From the NCBI GenBank assembly GCA_038217425.1, contig JBBQPM010000093.1:1-26509 (forward strand): a DNA stretch of 26,509 nt. Reading direction: 5' to 3'. Source of the DNA: JAIEPT01 sp038217425. GTDB taxonomy: Bacteria; Planctomycetota; Planctomycetia; Gemmatales; Gemmataceae. Positions 1-7,670 of this stretch are shown here, in pieces (position 1 is the stretch's first letter; each line of letters opens with the position of its first letter). Under the pieces are notes generated by a model. The model saw only the letters and a program-made list of their open reading frames with translations, made no database searches and was not told the DNA's origin. The position numbers and the translations under genes were made by a program.

Positions 1-71
1 AGAAGATGGCGTTTGACGACGGCCACTTTTTCGTGGGGCTGAAAATGACGCTTGGGACGTTTTTCGGACAT
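1..71 (-). CDS. IS3-like transposase, N-terminal fragment (cut by window edge)
   Basis: The first 23 residues of a minus-strand gene are visible, starting at the ATG complementary to 69-71. A strong Shine-Dalgarno (GGAGG) lies 7 bases upstream. The peptide is basic (MSEKRPKRHF, then HEKVAVVKRHL) and resembles the start of the small OrfA-type helix-turn-helix transposase subunits common in planctomycete IS3-family elements. That resemblance is from memory of the family, and only the beginning of the helix-turn-helix is in view. The adjoining plus-strand FGE gene has lost its 5' end about 30-60 bases away, which fits an insertion or IS-mediated deletion. The bases ending near 89 (a TGAAC read on the minus strand) could be the element's TG-type terminus, but this is not proven. 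Confidence 0.55.
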   Translation of the reverse strand, partial: MSEKRPKRHFQPHEKVAVVKRHL

Positions 72-99
72 GGTAGAACCTCCGTTCAGGTTATGCTAA

Positions 100-795
100 C
101 CCGCTCGAAGACTTCTTCCAGATCCGACTGAAGCAAAACACTACCTCGGAAAGTTTGAAGTGACGCAAGCAGAGTTTCTAAAGTTGCTGAACTGGAACCC
201 AAGCGCGTTCCAAAGCAGTGAAGCCACCATGGAAGGACAACGCGTCCAGGGAATCGACACGTCCCGAAATCCGGTGGAACGGGTTTCGTGGTACGATGCA
301 TGCTGGTTTTGCAACAAGGCGAGCGAAGCGCAAGGCCTGAGCCCGTACTACCAGTTCAAGGACGTCAAGAAACTGGGACAGTCGATTCATGAGGCAGAAG
401 TAACTGAGATAGGGGGCTCAGGGTATCGATTGCCGCATGAGGAGGAATGGGAACATGCGTATCGCGCCGGAGTGCAGGGAAGGTATCACAACGGCAGCGA
501 CGAGACGATGCTCGCCGAGATCGCCTGGTACAAAGAGAATAGCGAGGGTCGCACCCATGTCGTCGGCGCTAAAAAGTCCAACGCGTTCGGTCTCCACGAC
601 ATGTCGGGGAACGTCCACGAGTGGTGCTGGGAGGGAGACGCGTCCGACAAAAAATTCCGACGAGCCCGAGGCGGCGGTTTTAGCCATACCGCGAGTACCT
701 GCATCGTGAGCTATCGCAATCGCATGGGTTCGGCCAATCGCCAACCCACTCAGGGCTTTCGGCTGGCCCGAACTCTGCCCGGCCAAGCCCCCTAG
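100..795 (+). pseudogene. 5'-truncated formylglycine-generating-enzyme (FGE/SUMF1) domain protein
   Basis: This is the C-terminal two thirds of an FGE-sulfatase-domain protein. Family landmarks run in order: YLGKFEVTQ, then RVSWYDACWFCN, GYRLPHEEEWEHAYRAG, NAFGLHDMSGNVHEW, RARGGGF and the terminal GFRLAR. The reading frame is open from 100 (in-frame TAA at 97-99), and homology already reads correctly upstream of the GTG at 160 (residues HYLGKFE). GTG160 is therefore only the first available start, not the true one. The usual N-terminus (signal peptide, the NSIGMK/PPGEF segment) is absent, and an IS3-like transposase gene starts at 71 on the other strand. FGE-domain proteins of this group are often secreted and not all are true sulfatase activators. 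The conserved core is otherwise intact, so the truncation may be recent. Base composition looks somewhat less GC-rich than the rest of the window. Confidence 0.85.
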
Positions 796-1006
796 GAAAG
801 GAAACCTTCAGGAGCTGACTCTTTTGCGTCATGGGACTCGCACTGACGCACGCGGTCTTCGGCGAAAATTGCACGTTCAACACCGTACGTCGGCAAGTCC
901 CTTGCTTGCGTGAAAAAGTTTATGAGGAGCAAACTGCTACGGTTTCTTCGCCGTCGTATTACAGTAAAGTGTCTTGCGCGTGAAACCCTTGCACGGAGAT
1001 TGCCTG

Positions 1007-1762
1007 ATGCGTGTGCTGATAACTGCGGCGGTTGTCCTCTTGACCTGGAACGGTTCGGCGCAAGCAAGCGCGGGCTGGTTTGAATTTCGGTCAGAAAAGG
1101 CCAACCTGATCAAAGCCCCCGATCAGGGCGAAGTTGCGAAGTTCATCCTCAAAGTCAAGGTGGGACAACCCTTCGCGCTGGTCGCCGAGGGAATGGTCCA
1201 GGGAAGGGGAGCGAGCAAGGCCTCCAAGTTCGAGCCCGAGGGCGGCACCTGGATATTTGATGACGAATTCTTCAACTTTGATTTTCCGATCGTCAACCCC
1301 GAAAAAACGAGTTACGCCATCACGCTCAAGGCATCGAAGCCAGGAACACAGCGCATCCGATTTTCCGGCATGGTGCTAGGTTATCAACGAAGGGCAGACT
1401 TCATGGTGGAAGTGACCGAACCGGGCCCTGCGCCGCCTAAAGTTTCGGTTCGCGGCAAACTGACTTACCGCGGCGCACCGGTGCAGGATGCGATCATCGC
1501 ATTTCATTTTCTTGAAGCAGGCGACGGCTCGGAGGGAACGACAACGGCCGCAACGTTGGCCGACGGTTCATTCTCGCTGGGCGTCGCCAAGGCGGGTGCG
1601 TACGGGGTTTCCTTATCCGTGTTCGGCAAGGTTGCGGACCTGCAGAATCCCAAAACGCTCGTCCCCTTAAAATTGCCACCAAATTACGCCGACAATCGAA
1701 CGACGCCCCTGCGTTTCACGGTCAAGGAACGCGACGCCATGATCTCGATCGATCTGAAATAA
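1007..1762 (+). CDS. secreted protein with C-terminal carboxypeptidase-regulatory-like (transthyretin-type) domain
   Basis: The product is 251 residues. I chose ATG1007 because GGAG lies 8 bases upstream and it gives a clean signal peptide (MRVLITAAVVLLTW, then GSAQASAG). The longer in-frame TTG at 974 would bury it. Residues about 22-135 look like a beta-rich domain with no family I can name (acidic/aromatic segment WIFDDEFFNFDFP). Residues about 145-250 (VSVRGKLTYRGAPVQDAIIAF, then LADGSFSLGVAKAGAY) have the layout of the carboxypeptidase-regulatory-like or planctomycete transthyretin-type beta-sandwich seen in many small secreted planctomycete proteins. No catalytic motif is visible. It sits between two broken FGE genes and may have belonged to the same transcript. 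The function is unknown and the domain call is moderate. Confidence 0.75.
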   Translation: MRVLITAAVVLLTWNGSAQASAGWFEFRSEKANLIKAPDQGEVAKFILKVKVGQPFALVAEGMVQGRGASKASKFEPEGGTWIFDDEFFNFDFPIVNPEKTSYAITLKASKPGTQRIRFSGMVLGYQRRADFMVEVTEPGPAPPKVSVRGKLTYRGAPVQDAIIAFHFLEAGDGSEGTTTAATLADGSFSLGVAKAGAYGVSLSVFGKVADLQNPKTLVPLKLPPNYADNRTTPLRFTVKERDAMISIDLK

Positions 1763-1819
1763 TTGGTACGGCGCGGCCGTCGGGCTAGAACGGTTTCCAT
1801 CTCACGAAAGCGACAAGTC

Positions 1820-2050
1820 ATGAGAAATGGTACGATCTTCTGGCTCCTCGCGCTCGCAAGTCCTCTCCTTCTCGGGCAATCGGCGCCGCCGCGGGTCGGG
1901 CTGCCGTTTGATGCGGAGCGGGCAAAAAGCTTACAAGCGGAGTGGGCGAAAGCCCTGAATCTCGACGTGGAGATCGTCAATTCACCCGGGCGGCATGCCC
2001 CCTGCGGCACAGGCGCCGATCCTACTTCGGCGCATCCGAACCTGCGATGA
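1820..2050 (+). pseudogene. 3'-truncated FGE-family protein, N-terminal remnant only
   Basis: The 76-codon frame starts at ATG1820 with a signal peptide (MRNGTIFWLLALASPLLLGQ). It continues with the typical planctomycete FGE prologue (AKSLQAEWAKALNLDVEIVNS), which in intact family members leads straight into IGMK and the PPGEF segment. Here homology stops at about 1986 and the frame runs through unrelated residues (PGRHAPC onward) to a TGA at 2048-2050, overlapping the end of the convergent isochorismatase gene. The upstream ribosome site is weak. The piece lacks the part retained by the relic at 100-795, but about 35-40 middle residues are missing from both. They may therefore be remains of two tandem paralogues or of one rearranged gene. 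Naming this an FGE start relies on memory of the family prologue. Confidence 0.6.
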
Positions 2051-2927
2051 CACGCGTTAGATCCGCACTCGATATCGACGGGCACAAATAGGTCTCGATG
2101 TGCTCGACGACGATCTCGGTGCCGCGGGCGTGGCTGACGAACGGCGGCTCGCGCGGGTCGTACAGGGCGTCCGTCAGATCGCGGGCCAGCACCACGTTTT
2201 TGCCGAGCTTGAGCATTTGGCGAATGCCGAACGGGCGGGCGAGAATGCAGTAGTTCGTATGCACGCCCATCAGGACGATGTTCTTGATCCCTTCCTGCTC
2301 GCAGAAGTTGTAGATCTCTTGGCCGTTATCGCTGATGCCGTCGAAACCGACGATGTCGAGGCCGGCATGCTGTTTCGTGTGCCGACGTACGACGGGGCCG
2401 AGTTCGCAATCGTCGCAATCGAGCTTCGTATCGACGGGCAAGGTTTTCGGCTCGCCGACCGGGTCGCGGTCGCAGCGTTTGCCGATCGGCGTGGGCGGGA
2501 TCGCGGGCGTCGCTTGCTCCATGCGCGTGCGGTACGAAGCGCCGGCGTAGATATTCATGGTCTCGCTCGGCGCGAAGATGATCATGACGCCCCGATCGCG
2601 CGCTGCGGTCAGCACGTGATTCATACGCGGCGCCATGACGCCGACACGTTGGGCGGCGATCTTGCAATGATGGTCGTCCCACATATCGCAGACGATAATC
2701 GCCGTCTCGGCGACGTTCCAGTCCACGGTCCGCTCGATGACTTTGAATTGCCCGCTCCCTTTGGGCTCTTCCCGGCGTTCGCGCAGGGTAAGCCTTAGCT
2801 TGCCGGGAACCTTGGCGCGATTCTCGAGGCGAGCCTGCGTCTTCGCTGTCGGTTGGGCGCCGGTGAAAAGCGTCGCTCCCAGGACGGCGGCGCCGACGAG
2901 AACGAGTGATGCAACGATACGTTTCAT
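2022..2927 (-). CDS. secreted isochorismatase-like cysteine hydrolase
   Basis: The product is 301 residues with a Sec signal peptide (MKRIVASLVLVGAAVLGATLFTGAQ). The isochorismatase/cysteine-hydrolase fold follows. The strand TAIIVCDMWDDHHC supplies the catalytic Asp at about D81, the region around MIIFAPSE follows, and the nucleophile motif GVHTNYC puts the Cys near C227 after NIVLMG. Members hydrolyse C-N or vinyl-ether bonds (isochorismate, nicotinamide, N-carbamoyl compounds); the substrate here cannot be read from sequence. Two oddities stand out. Most family members are cytoplasmic, whereas this one appears exported. It also carries a Cys-rich insert (RCDRDP, then DCDDCELGPV, about 150-178) before the core resumes. 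Planctomycete genomes encode several such secreted relatives. The gene is divergent from selO, and its 3' end overlaps the FGE remnant. No good Shine-Dalgarno is visible before ATG2927. Confidence 0.85.
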   Translation of the reverse strand: MKRIVASLVLVGAAVLGATLFTGAQPTAKTQARLENRAKVPGKLRLTLRERREEPKGSGQFKVIERTVDWNVAETAIIVCDMWDDHHCKIAAQRVGVMAPRMNHVLTAARDRGVMIIFAPSETMNIYAGASYRTRMEQATPAIPPTPIGKRCDRDPVGEPKTLPVDTKLDCDDCELGPVVRRHTKQHAGLDIVGFDGISDNGQEIYNFCEQEGIKNIVLMGVHTNYCILARPFGIRQMLKLGKNVVLARDLTDALYDPREPPFVSHARGTEIVVEHIETYLCPSISSADLTRVIAGSDAPK

Positions 2928-3050
2928 GGGTCACCGCTGAGTAAAATGAGTTGGGCAAGGGGTGTCGGCGAACGGGACCATTGTATCCGCAGCGACGGCA
3001 TTGGTTCGACCGCCGCGGGATGCCCGGCATTTGGCGCCCTATCTGACATC

Positions 3051-3056
3051 TATAAT
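3051..3056 (+). promoter_or_regulatory. consensus -10 box (TATAAT) upstream of selO
   Basis: A perfect TATAAT lies 33 bases before ATG3090 in the 162-base divergent gap. No good -35 is present at 17-base spacing. TTGGCG at 3031-3036 is the nearest candidate but sits only 14 bases away. The match is notable in such GC-rich sequence but is not proof of a promoter. Confidence 0.4.
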
Positions 3057-3089
3057 TGGATGGATTGCGAGTCTCGCTGGAGGAGTTAA

Positions 3090-4556
3090 ATGGTCGCGGA
3101 TCAAAAGAACATGGGCTGGCGGTTCGACAATACCTACTCACGGTTGCCGGAGGTGCTCTACGCACCGGCCAAGCCAGCCCTGGCGCCGGCGCCGCGGATC
3201 TCGATTCTGAACCACCGATTGGCGGACGAACTCGGCCTGAACTTCCGCGCGATGTCGCCGGAAGCGGTCGCGGCCTTGTTCGCGGGTCAGGCTCTACCTG
3301 AAGGTTCGGGGCCGATCGCGCAGGCATACGCGGGACATCAGTTCGGCGGCTTTACGATGCTCGGCGACGGCCGGGCCATTCTGATGGGAGAACACCGAAC
3401 GCCATCAGGCCGGCTCGTGGACATCCAATGGAAAGGAGCGGGGCGAACGCAGTACTCGCGCGGCGGCGACGGCCGGGCGACTCTCGGGCCGATGCTGCGC
3501 GAATACGTCATCAGCGAAGCCATGGCTGCTCTCGGCATCCCCACCACGCGAAGTCTCGCCGTCGTCACCACCGGCGAATCGGTTTACCGGGCGTCTGCGC
3601 TCCCGGGGGCGATCCTGACCCGCGTGGCCGCCAGCCACATTCGGGTCGGCACGTTCGAGTACCTGTCAGCCCGGCAGGACGACGCGAATCTGAGGCGGCT
3701 CGCCGACTACGCTATCGACCGTCACTACCCGGAACTGATCGACGTACCGCAAAAATACCTGGAGTTTCTCCGCGCGGTCATGGATCGCCAGGCCTCGCTC
3801 ATCGCCCGCTGGCAACTGGTCGGCTTCATCCACGGAGTGATGAACACCGACAACATGGCCATCTCCGGGGAGACGATCGATTACGGCCCGTGTGCCTTCA
3901 TGAACGCCTACCGCCCGGACACGGTGTTCAGCTCAATCGATCGCGGCGGTCGATATGCCTACGGCAATCAGCCCTCGATCGCGCAGTGGAACTTGGCCCG
4001 CTTCGCCGAGACTCTGCTCGCGCTGCTGGATGCCGACCAAGAGAAGGCGATCGCGCTCGCCACGGAAGTTCTCGGCGAATATCCCGCCCTGTTCGAGCGG
4101 TATTGGCTCGCCGGGATGCGAAAGAAACTGGGTCTCCAGACGGACGAAGCCGACGACGCGGAGTTAGTGAGGTCGCTGCTCGGCTGGATGCAGAAAACCC
4201 GGGCCGATTTCACCAACGCGTTCCGCGACCTGTCGTCCGCGGAGCCGCCGACCGGCGACCGATATCGGGATCCGGACTTCGAGGCTTGGATTTCACATTG
4301 GCAGCTTCGGCTCCGCCGAGACGGGAAGTCGAGTGTCTCGGCCTCCGCCGTGATGCGCGCGGCGAACCCGGCCGTCATCCCGCGGAATCACCGAGTGGAG
4401 GAAGCACTTTCGGCCGCGGAGGAATGCGACGATCTATCCGTACTGCATCGACTGTTGGCGGCGCTCGAGTCGCCGTATGAAGCCCGGGACGATTTGGCGC
4501 CGTACCTGGACCCGCCGGACGACGATTCCACCTACCGAACATTCTGTGGAACGTAG
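3090..4556 (+). CDS. selO: SelO/YdiU protein AMPylase (protein adenylyltransferase)
   Basis: The product is 488 residues, the normal length for bacterial SelO. SelO is a pseudokinase-fold enzyme that binds ATP in flipped orientation and transfers AMP to Ser/Thr/Tyr of target proteins, linked to oxidative stress in other organisms. Family landmarks are YAGHQFGGF (80-88), the Lys-containing WKGAGRTQYSRGGDGRATLGPMLREY starting at residue 114 (K115 as the ATP lysine), GFIHGVMNTDNM (D254/N255 region) and IDYGPCAFM (D264 as the metal-binding Asp). The C-terminus is YRTFCGT; the Cys sits where eukaryotic SelO carries selenocysteine near the end, by family knowledge. ATG3090 is preceded by GGAGGAG at ideal spacing, so it is preferred over ATG3111. 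The gene stands alone, divergent from the isochorismatase-like gene, and a hairpin follows the stop. Confidence 0.95.
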   Translation: MVADQKNMGWRFDNTYSRLPEVLYAPAKPALAPAPRISILNHRLADELGLNFRAMSPEAVAALFAGQALPEGSGPIAQAYAGHQFGGFTMLGDGRAILMGEHRTPSGRLVDIQWKGAGRTQYSRGGDGRATLGPMLREYVISEAMAALGIPTTRSLAVVTTGESVYRASALPGAILTRVAASHIRVGTFEYLSARQDDANLRRLADYAIDRHYPELIDVPQKYLEFLRAVMDRQASLIARWQLVGFIHGVMNTDNMAISGETIDYGPCAFMNAYRPDTVFSSIDRGGRYAYGNQPSIAQWNLARFAETLLALLDADQEKAIALATEVLGEYPALFERYWLAGMRKKLGLQTDEADDAELVRSLLGWMQKTRADFTNAFRDLSSAEPPTGDRYRDPDFEAWISHWQLRLRRDGKSSVSASAVMRAANPAVIPRNHRVEEALSAAEECDDLSVLHRLLAALESPYEARDDLAPYLDPPDDDSTYRTFCGT

Positions 4557-4615
4557 TTTCCGCGGAAATGACGGTGGACGGCAAGGTGATGGGTACGCCG
4601 ATGTAAATAAGCGTG

Positions 4616-4654
4616 CGCGAATCGGCAGCTGATCTTTATGCTGCGAGATTCGCG
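4616..4654 (+). terminator. hairpin downstream of selO, possible terminator
   Basis: CGCGAATC at 4616-4623 pairs with GATTCGCG at 4647-4654, and an inner GCAGC (4625-4629) pairs with GCTGC (4640-4644) around a 10-base loop. The hairpin starts 59 bases after the selO stop. The sequence beyond it is only moderately T-rich (TTCTTC, TTTT), so it is not a textbook intrinsic terminator. The following stretch to 4831 holds no gene I can recognise. Confidence 0.45.
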
Positions 4655-4831
4655 AGACTGTTCTTCGATCGGTTTTGCTTGTTCAAGTAGTGGTTTACGT
4701 CTTTCATTAGGCCGGACATCGTCGCGTGATTGTGATTGCGAGTTACTTCCGCATGCAAATCTCGCCGTGTTGAAAGTTGGCATACCATGTCTTGCCGCAT
4801 TGAAAGATGCGCACATGCTCGCCGATCGGCT

Positions 4832-5036
4832 CAACTCCGCTACTCGAGCGAAGATGGAGGTGTACTTGCCCAGGGTCGTCTTCGCCCGTCTTTCTGTCCC
4901 CAAGTAGTCGAGGTAGGCCGCCGCGGTCTCAGCGATGGTTGCGACCTGCGTGCGTTGGTGAAAGCGACCGGAGCTCAACTCCGCTTCCAACCGAATCGCC
5001 CGGTTGCGAGCTTCCTTCTGCTCGCCGACTTGAGTT
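4832..5036 (-). pseudogene. inverted N-terminal segment of a tyrosine-recombinase (phage integrase) gene
   Basis: Read on the minus strand, this segment encodes EQKEARNRAIRLEAELSSG followed by VATIAETAAAYLDYLG and RAKTTLGKYTSIFARVAEL. This is the typical arm/SAM-like core-binding start of planctomycete integrases. It stops at VAEL (complement of 4832-4843), after which the frame reads unrelated residues. The natural continuation, AEQRGVKTMDQVNLAFIDGY, is found on the plus strand from 5038. The segment is therefore best explained as the N-terminal portion of the adjacent integrase, flipped in place. The two breakpoints share a short inverted similarity: TCGGCTCAACTC at 4826-4837 against GAGTTAGCCGA at 5032-5042. 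Nothing upstream of either piece looks like a working start. Confidence 0.7.
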
Positions 5037-5869
5037 AGCCGAGCAACGCGGCGTCAAGACCATGGATCAGGTCAACCTCGCCTTCATTGATGGGTATCGG
5101 TCGCTTCGTGCCAAAACCGACAAGGCCGCCAAAACCGTTTACAACGAAACCATGATCATTCGCCAGTTAGTCAACTTTGCCTTGTCGCGGGAGATGATGT
5201 TTGCCGATTCGCTCAAGGATCTCAAGCTTGCCAAGCCGAAGCCGACGCCGCAGCCCTGCTGGACACTCGAAGAAGTTCAACAGATTCTGGCGCATAGCCC
5301 GGCGGCGGAAAAGCCGGCGCTGAGCCTCCTGACCGAAACGGGGATGCGTTACGGCGAGCTGGCTTGGCTGACCTGGGAAGATGTCGATTGGGCAAAGAAC
5401 GTCTTGCTCATCCGGCCCAAAGAAGGATGGAAGCCCACAACCGGCGACCAACGCAACATTCCCATCAGCGCCGCGGCCCGCGCGCTCTTGGAGACGATGC
5501 CGCGATGCGGACGCTGGGTAACGACGAGGCGTTATCTGAAGTCGGATCGACAATGGACCGGAGAAGTCGCTTCTCAATCGACTGAAGAAAATCCTGCGTC
5601 CGCTCTAGCTCGTCGGCAAGCTCCACACCTTTCGGCACTTTTTCATCAGCAACGCGCTCTTGAAGGGGGCTCCCGTGCCCACGGTGCGAGAATGGGTGGG
5701 GCATGTCGATCCTGAGATTCTCAAATTATATACGCACATTCACGATAGCGCCTCGCAATCGGCCATGCAGCGATTGGGGGGAGGCAAACCACAAGGAGCT
5801 GAAGTTGGGAGGCTCTCAAGATGCGCAGGAAGCTCGAAACGGTTCAGCACAAAGTCAGCACACGCCTAA
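5032..5869 (+). pseudogene. tyrosine-recombinase (phage integrase) core and catalytic domain, decayed
   Basis: The frame from 5032 reads ELAEQRGVKTMDQVNLAFID (second half of the core-binding domain), RQLVNFALSREMM, KPKPTPQPCWTLEEVQQIL and TETGMRYGELAWLTWEDVDW (first catalytic Arg), up to RCGRW near 5516. Near 5540-5560 the homology moves by one base into another frame (SLLNRLKKIL). That frame then has an in-frame TAG at 5606-5608 and continues with GKLHTFRHFFIS (His-x-x-Arg), REWVGHVD (second His) and LYTHI (nucleophile Tyr), ending at 5869. All the catalytic positions are still encoded, but the gene is broken by an inverted 5' part, a frameshift and a nonsense codon. It ends 70 bases from the 3' end of tRNA-Ser, the usual position of an integrase relative to its attachment site. 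No second copy of the tRNA 3' end was seen in the window. Confidence 0.85.
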
Positions 5870-5939
5870 CAGGGAGGACTAGCCCGATGTCACAAAGCGT
5901 TACTGAGGCAAACGTTAAAGAGACCTGTAGGAAAGGAGG

Positions 5940-6028
5940 CGGAGAGAGAGGGATTCGAACCCTCGGTGAGGTTTGACCCCCACACGGCATTTCCAGTGCC
6001 GCACCTTCGGCCGCTCGGTCATCTCTCC
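5940..6028 (-). tRNA. tRNA-Ser (anticodon GGA)
   Basis: This is an 89-base class II tRNA on the minus strand. The acceptor stem GGAGAGA (from 6028) pairs with TCTCTCC (5947-5941), followed by a G discriminator at 5940. CCA is not encoded. The anticodon loop CTGGAAA gives anticodon GGA. The long variable arm (GTGGGG against CCTCAC) is typical of tRNA-Ser, and the T arm is GAGGG-TTCGAAT-CCCTC. It is a common integration target, and a decayed integrase lies directly beyond its 3' end. Confidence 0.95.
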
Positions 6029-6291
6029 GGATCGCAAAGCCTTATGGTTCAAGACTTTACATTCGGCAATCGCTTATGCCAAATCCAATCCCTTCTTCCC
6101 GTGAAAGGATTGCGAAGGGATGTTTTTATCGATAAATTCTCGATTGGCCAGTCAGGGAACATCTCGCACCAGTTCTGTGGTTGGCCGAGCGGTGCAATAC
6201 GCCGCGTGTTTCGACGCCTGGCTTTCAGGAGCACGGGCGATTGAAAGAACCGACGCCTGCCAGGGCGCCAGGTCAAGAAATAGGCCGCGGT

Positions 6292-7614
6292 CTAAAACGT
6301 CGTTGCCATTCGGTTCCTCCCGCTTTGGTCCTGCCCATGAAGTGACGGCGACTCGGGACTGCCGAGGCCCTGGAAGTCGCCGATCTGAGCGTGAACGCGG
6401 TCCTCTTCATCGGGGAAAGCGCGTTGGATCGAACGTTGCAGTAATGAGAGCTCTTCGCGCAGTGCCGCCTTGCGTGCTTCGGGCAGCACCTGCAGCAGAT
6501 GCTCGATCATGGCCTGGAGTCGGCGGGCCACCTGCATGCTGCTGGCTCCGAATTGGCGAATTTCGGTGATGGCGAGGCTGACGAAATCGATCCAGTTCGG
6601 CGTCCCGTAACACAGGCGCAACCGGCCTTGCGCATCGTGCGTCTCTCCGGCGTCGAGCCGGCGCTTGCCGACGCTCATCAGCAAGTGATGAATCTGGTCC
6701 AGCGCCAGCACGGCAGTCGTCGGATCGTTGATGGCCGGCGACAGCGCCTTGCTGGCGATGTCCACCATGATTCGAAATGCGAAACGCGGATCTTGCTCCA
6801 GAGTGCGCTCGGGGCAAATGGCGACGCAGGCTCGCAAGGCGCCGGCATCGATGGGGCGACCGCCCGGGCGAATGCGGAAAAGCAGATCGCCACGGGCCAC
6901 GTAATCGCCGACTTGCGGAACCAGTTCGATCACGGTTTCCGCTTGCTCCGCCAGGGCAAGTAGCATGGCCTGTCCATATGCGAGAACAACTCCCGGCCTC
7001 CCGATATGTACCACGACCTCAACCTCGGTTTCCGCCGCGGGAGACCAGCGCGCTGGGTTCTCGGCGGGATCAAACGGATCGGGATAGACGCTCTCGATGA
7101 CGGAGAGCCCTTCCTCCGCCACCACCTGGAGGACTGCAATCGGTCGCAAGGATAGACCAAGCCATTGACCGAACCAAAAGAAGATGGCGATGCAGACCAA
7201 GTTGAACACGATGGCGACCGCGACCGGCAGTTGCGGCGTCGTTTCCTCAATTCGTCCCGATACGGCGATCGTATACGTGTAAGCAAACGTGAAAATACTC
7301 AGAACCCATTTCAAACTCCGATGGCCAAACACCAACGCGATGAGGCGAGGCGTCAACTGCGCACTCGCCAACTGAACGACAATCAAGAGCGACGAAATGA
7401 CGAAGACAACCATCGTCAGCATCGACGAAGTAAACGCTCCGAGAACCGTGCGTGCGCCGTCCAGCGTGAAATTGAACCAACTCCAACCCGTGGCGCGATC
7501 GAGCCATCGGATGCACGGCGCGATCGCCAGACCGAACCCAATCGCCACCGCGGGCATGAACCAGAGCGACCAGCGCAGTAATCGTCTCAGGTGATAGCGT
7601 TGCAACCATGTCAT
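6292..7614 (-). CDS. DUF2254 family membrane protein
   Basis: The product is 440 residues and matches the DUF2254 family in layout. An N-terminal membrane block of four helices (LWFMPAVAIGFGLAIAPC; TMVVFVISSLLIVVQLASAQ; LSIFTFAYTYTIAV; VAIVFNLVCIAIFFWF) is followed by a soluble C-terminal half with IGRPGVVLAYGQAMLLALAE, RPIDAGALRACVAICPERTLEQDPRFAFRI and SKALSPAINDPTTAVLALDQI. The function of the family is unknown. ATG7614 is chosen because AGGAG lies 10 bases upstream; ATG7632 in the same frame is an alternative with a poorer site. The frame stays open upstream to 8223, but that extension overlaps another gene in a different frame and has no membrane or family character. It lies 56 bases downstream of the membrane protein gene at 7671 and is probably cotranscribed with it. 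Confidence 0.88.
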   Translation of the reverse strand: MTWLQRYHLRRLLRWSLWFMPAVAIGFGLAIAPCIRWLDRATGWSWFNFTLDGARTVLGAFTSSMLTMVVFVISSLLIVVQLASAQLTPRLIALVFGHRSLKWVLSIFTFAYTYTIAVSGRIEETTPQLPVAVAIVFNLVCIAIFFWFGQWLGLSLRPIAVLQVVAEEGLSVIESVYPDPFDPAENPARWSPAAETEVEVVVHIGRPGVVLAYGQAMLLALAEQAETVIELVPQVGDYVARGDLLFRIRPGGRPIDAGALRACVAICPERTLEQDPRFAFRIMVDIASKALSPAINDPTTAVLALDQIHHLLMSVGKRRLDAGETHDAQGRLRLCYGTPNWIDFVSLAITEIRQFGASSMQVARRLQAMIEHLLQVLPEARKAALREELSLLQRSIQRAFPDEEDRVHAQIGDFQGLGSPESPSLHGQDQSGRNRMATTF

Positions 7615-7670
7615 TCGCGATTCACTCCTCATCGGTAAGCCGCCATCGAAGTCCCAGACGCATCGGGATT

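Noticed and set aside
160..795. Calling the FGE frame a complete gene starting at GTG160.
   Set aside because: Family homology extends in frame upstream of 160 and the conserved N-terminal segment is missing, so it is a truncated relic.
974..1006. TTG974 as the start of the secreted protein gene.
   Set aside because: ATG1007 has a better ribosome site and yields a proper signal peptide.
2100..2798. A 232-codon plus-strand frame opposite the isochorismatase-like gene.
   Set aside because: Antisense shadow with biased composition; the minus strand carries the real family motifs.
3428..4480. A 350-codon plus-strand frame inside selO.
   Set aside because: It is the shifted frame of selO, rich in Arg, with no recognisable domain.
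4761..4820. Two adjacent similar 30-base units (TCGCCGTGTTGAAAG and TTGCCGCATTGAAAG), considered as CRISPR-like or tandem repeats.
   Set aside because: Only two imperfect copies, similar over about 19 bases, with no spacers; insufficient for an array and possibly chance.
4816..5028. Direct repeat TGCTCGCCGA at 4816-4825 and 5019-5028 as an attachment-site pair.
   Set aside because: A 10-base match is easily chance in this composition and does not resemble the tRNA-Ser 3' end.
5887..5976. Short frame ending GGGERGIRTLGEV downstream of the integrase.
   Set aside because: It reads antisense through tRNA-Ser; ERGIRT-type peptides are a well-known artefact of translating the T arm of tRNA genes.
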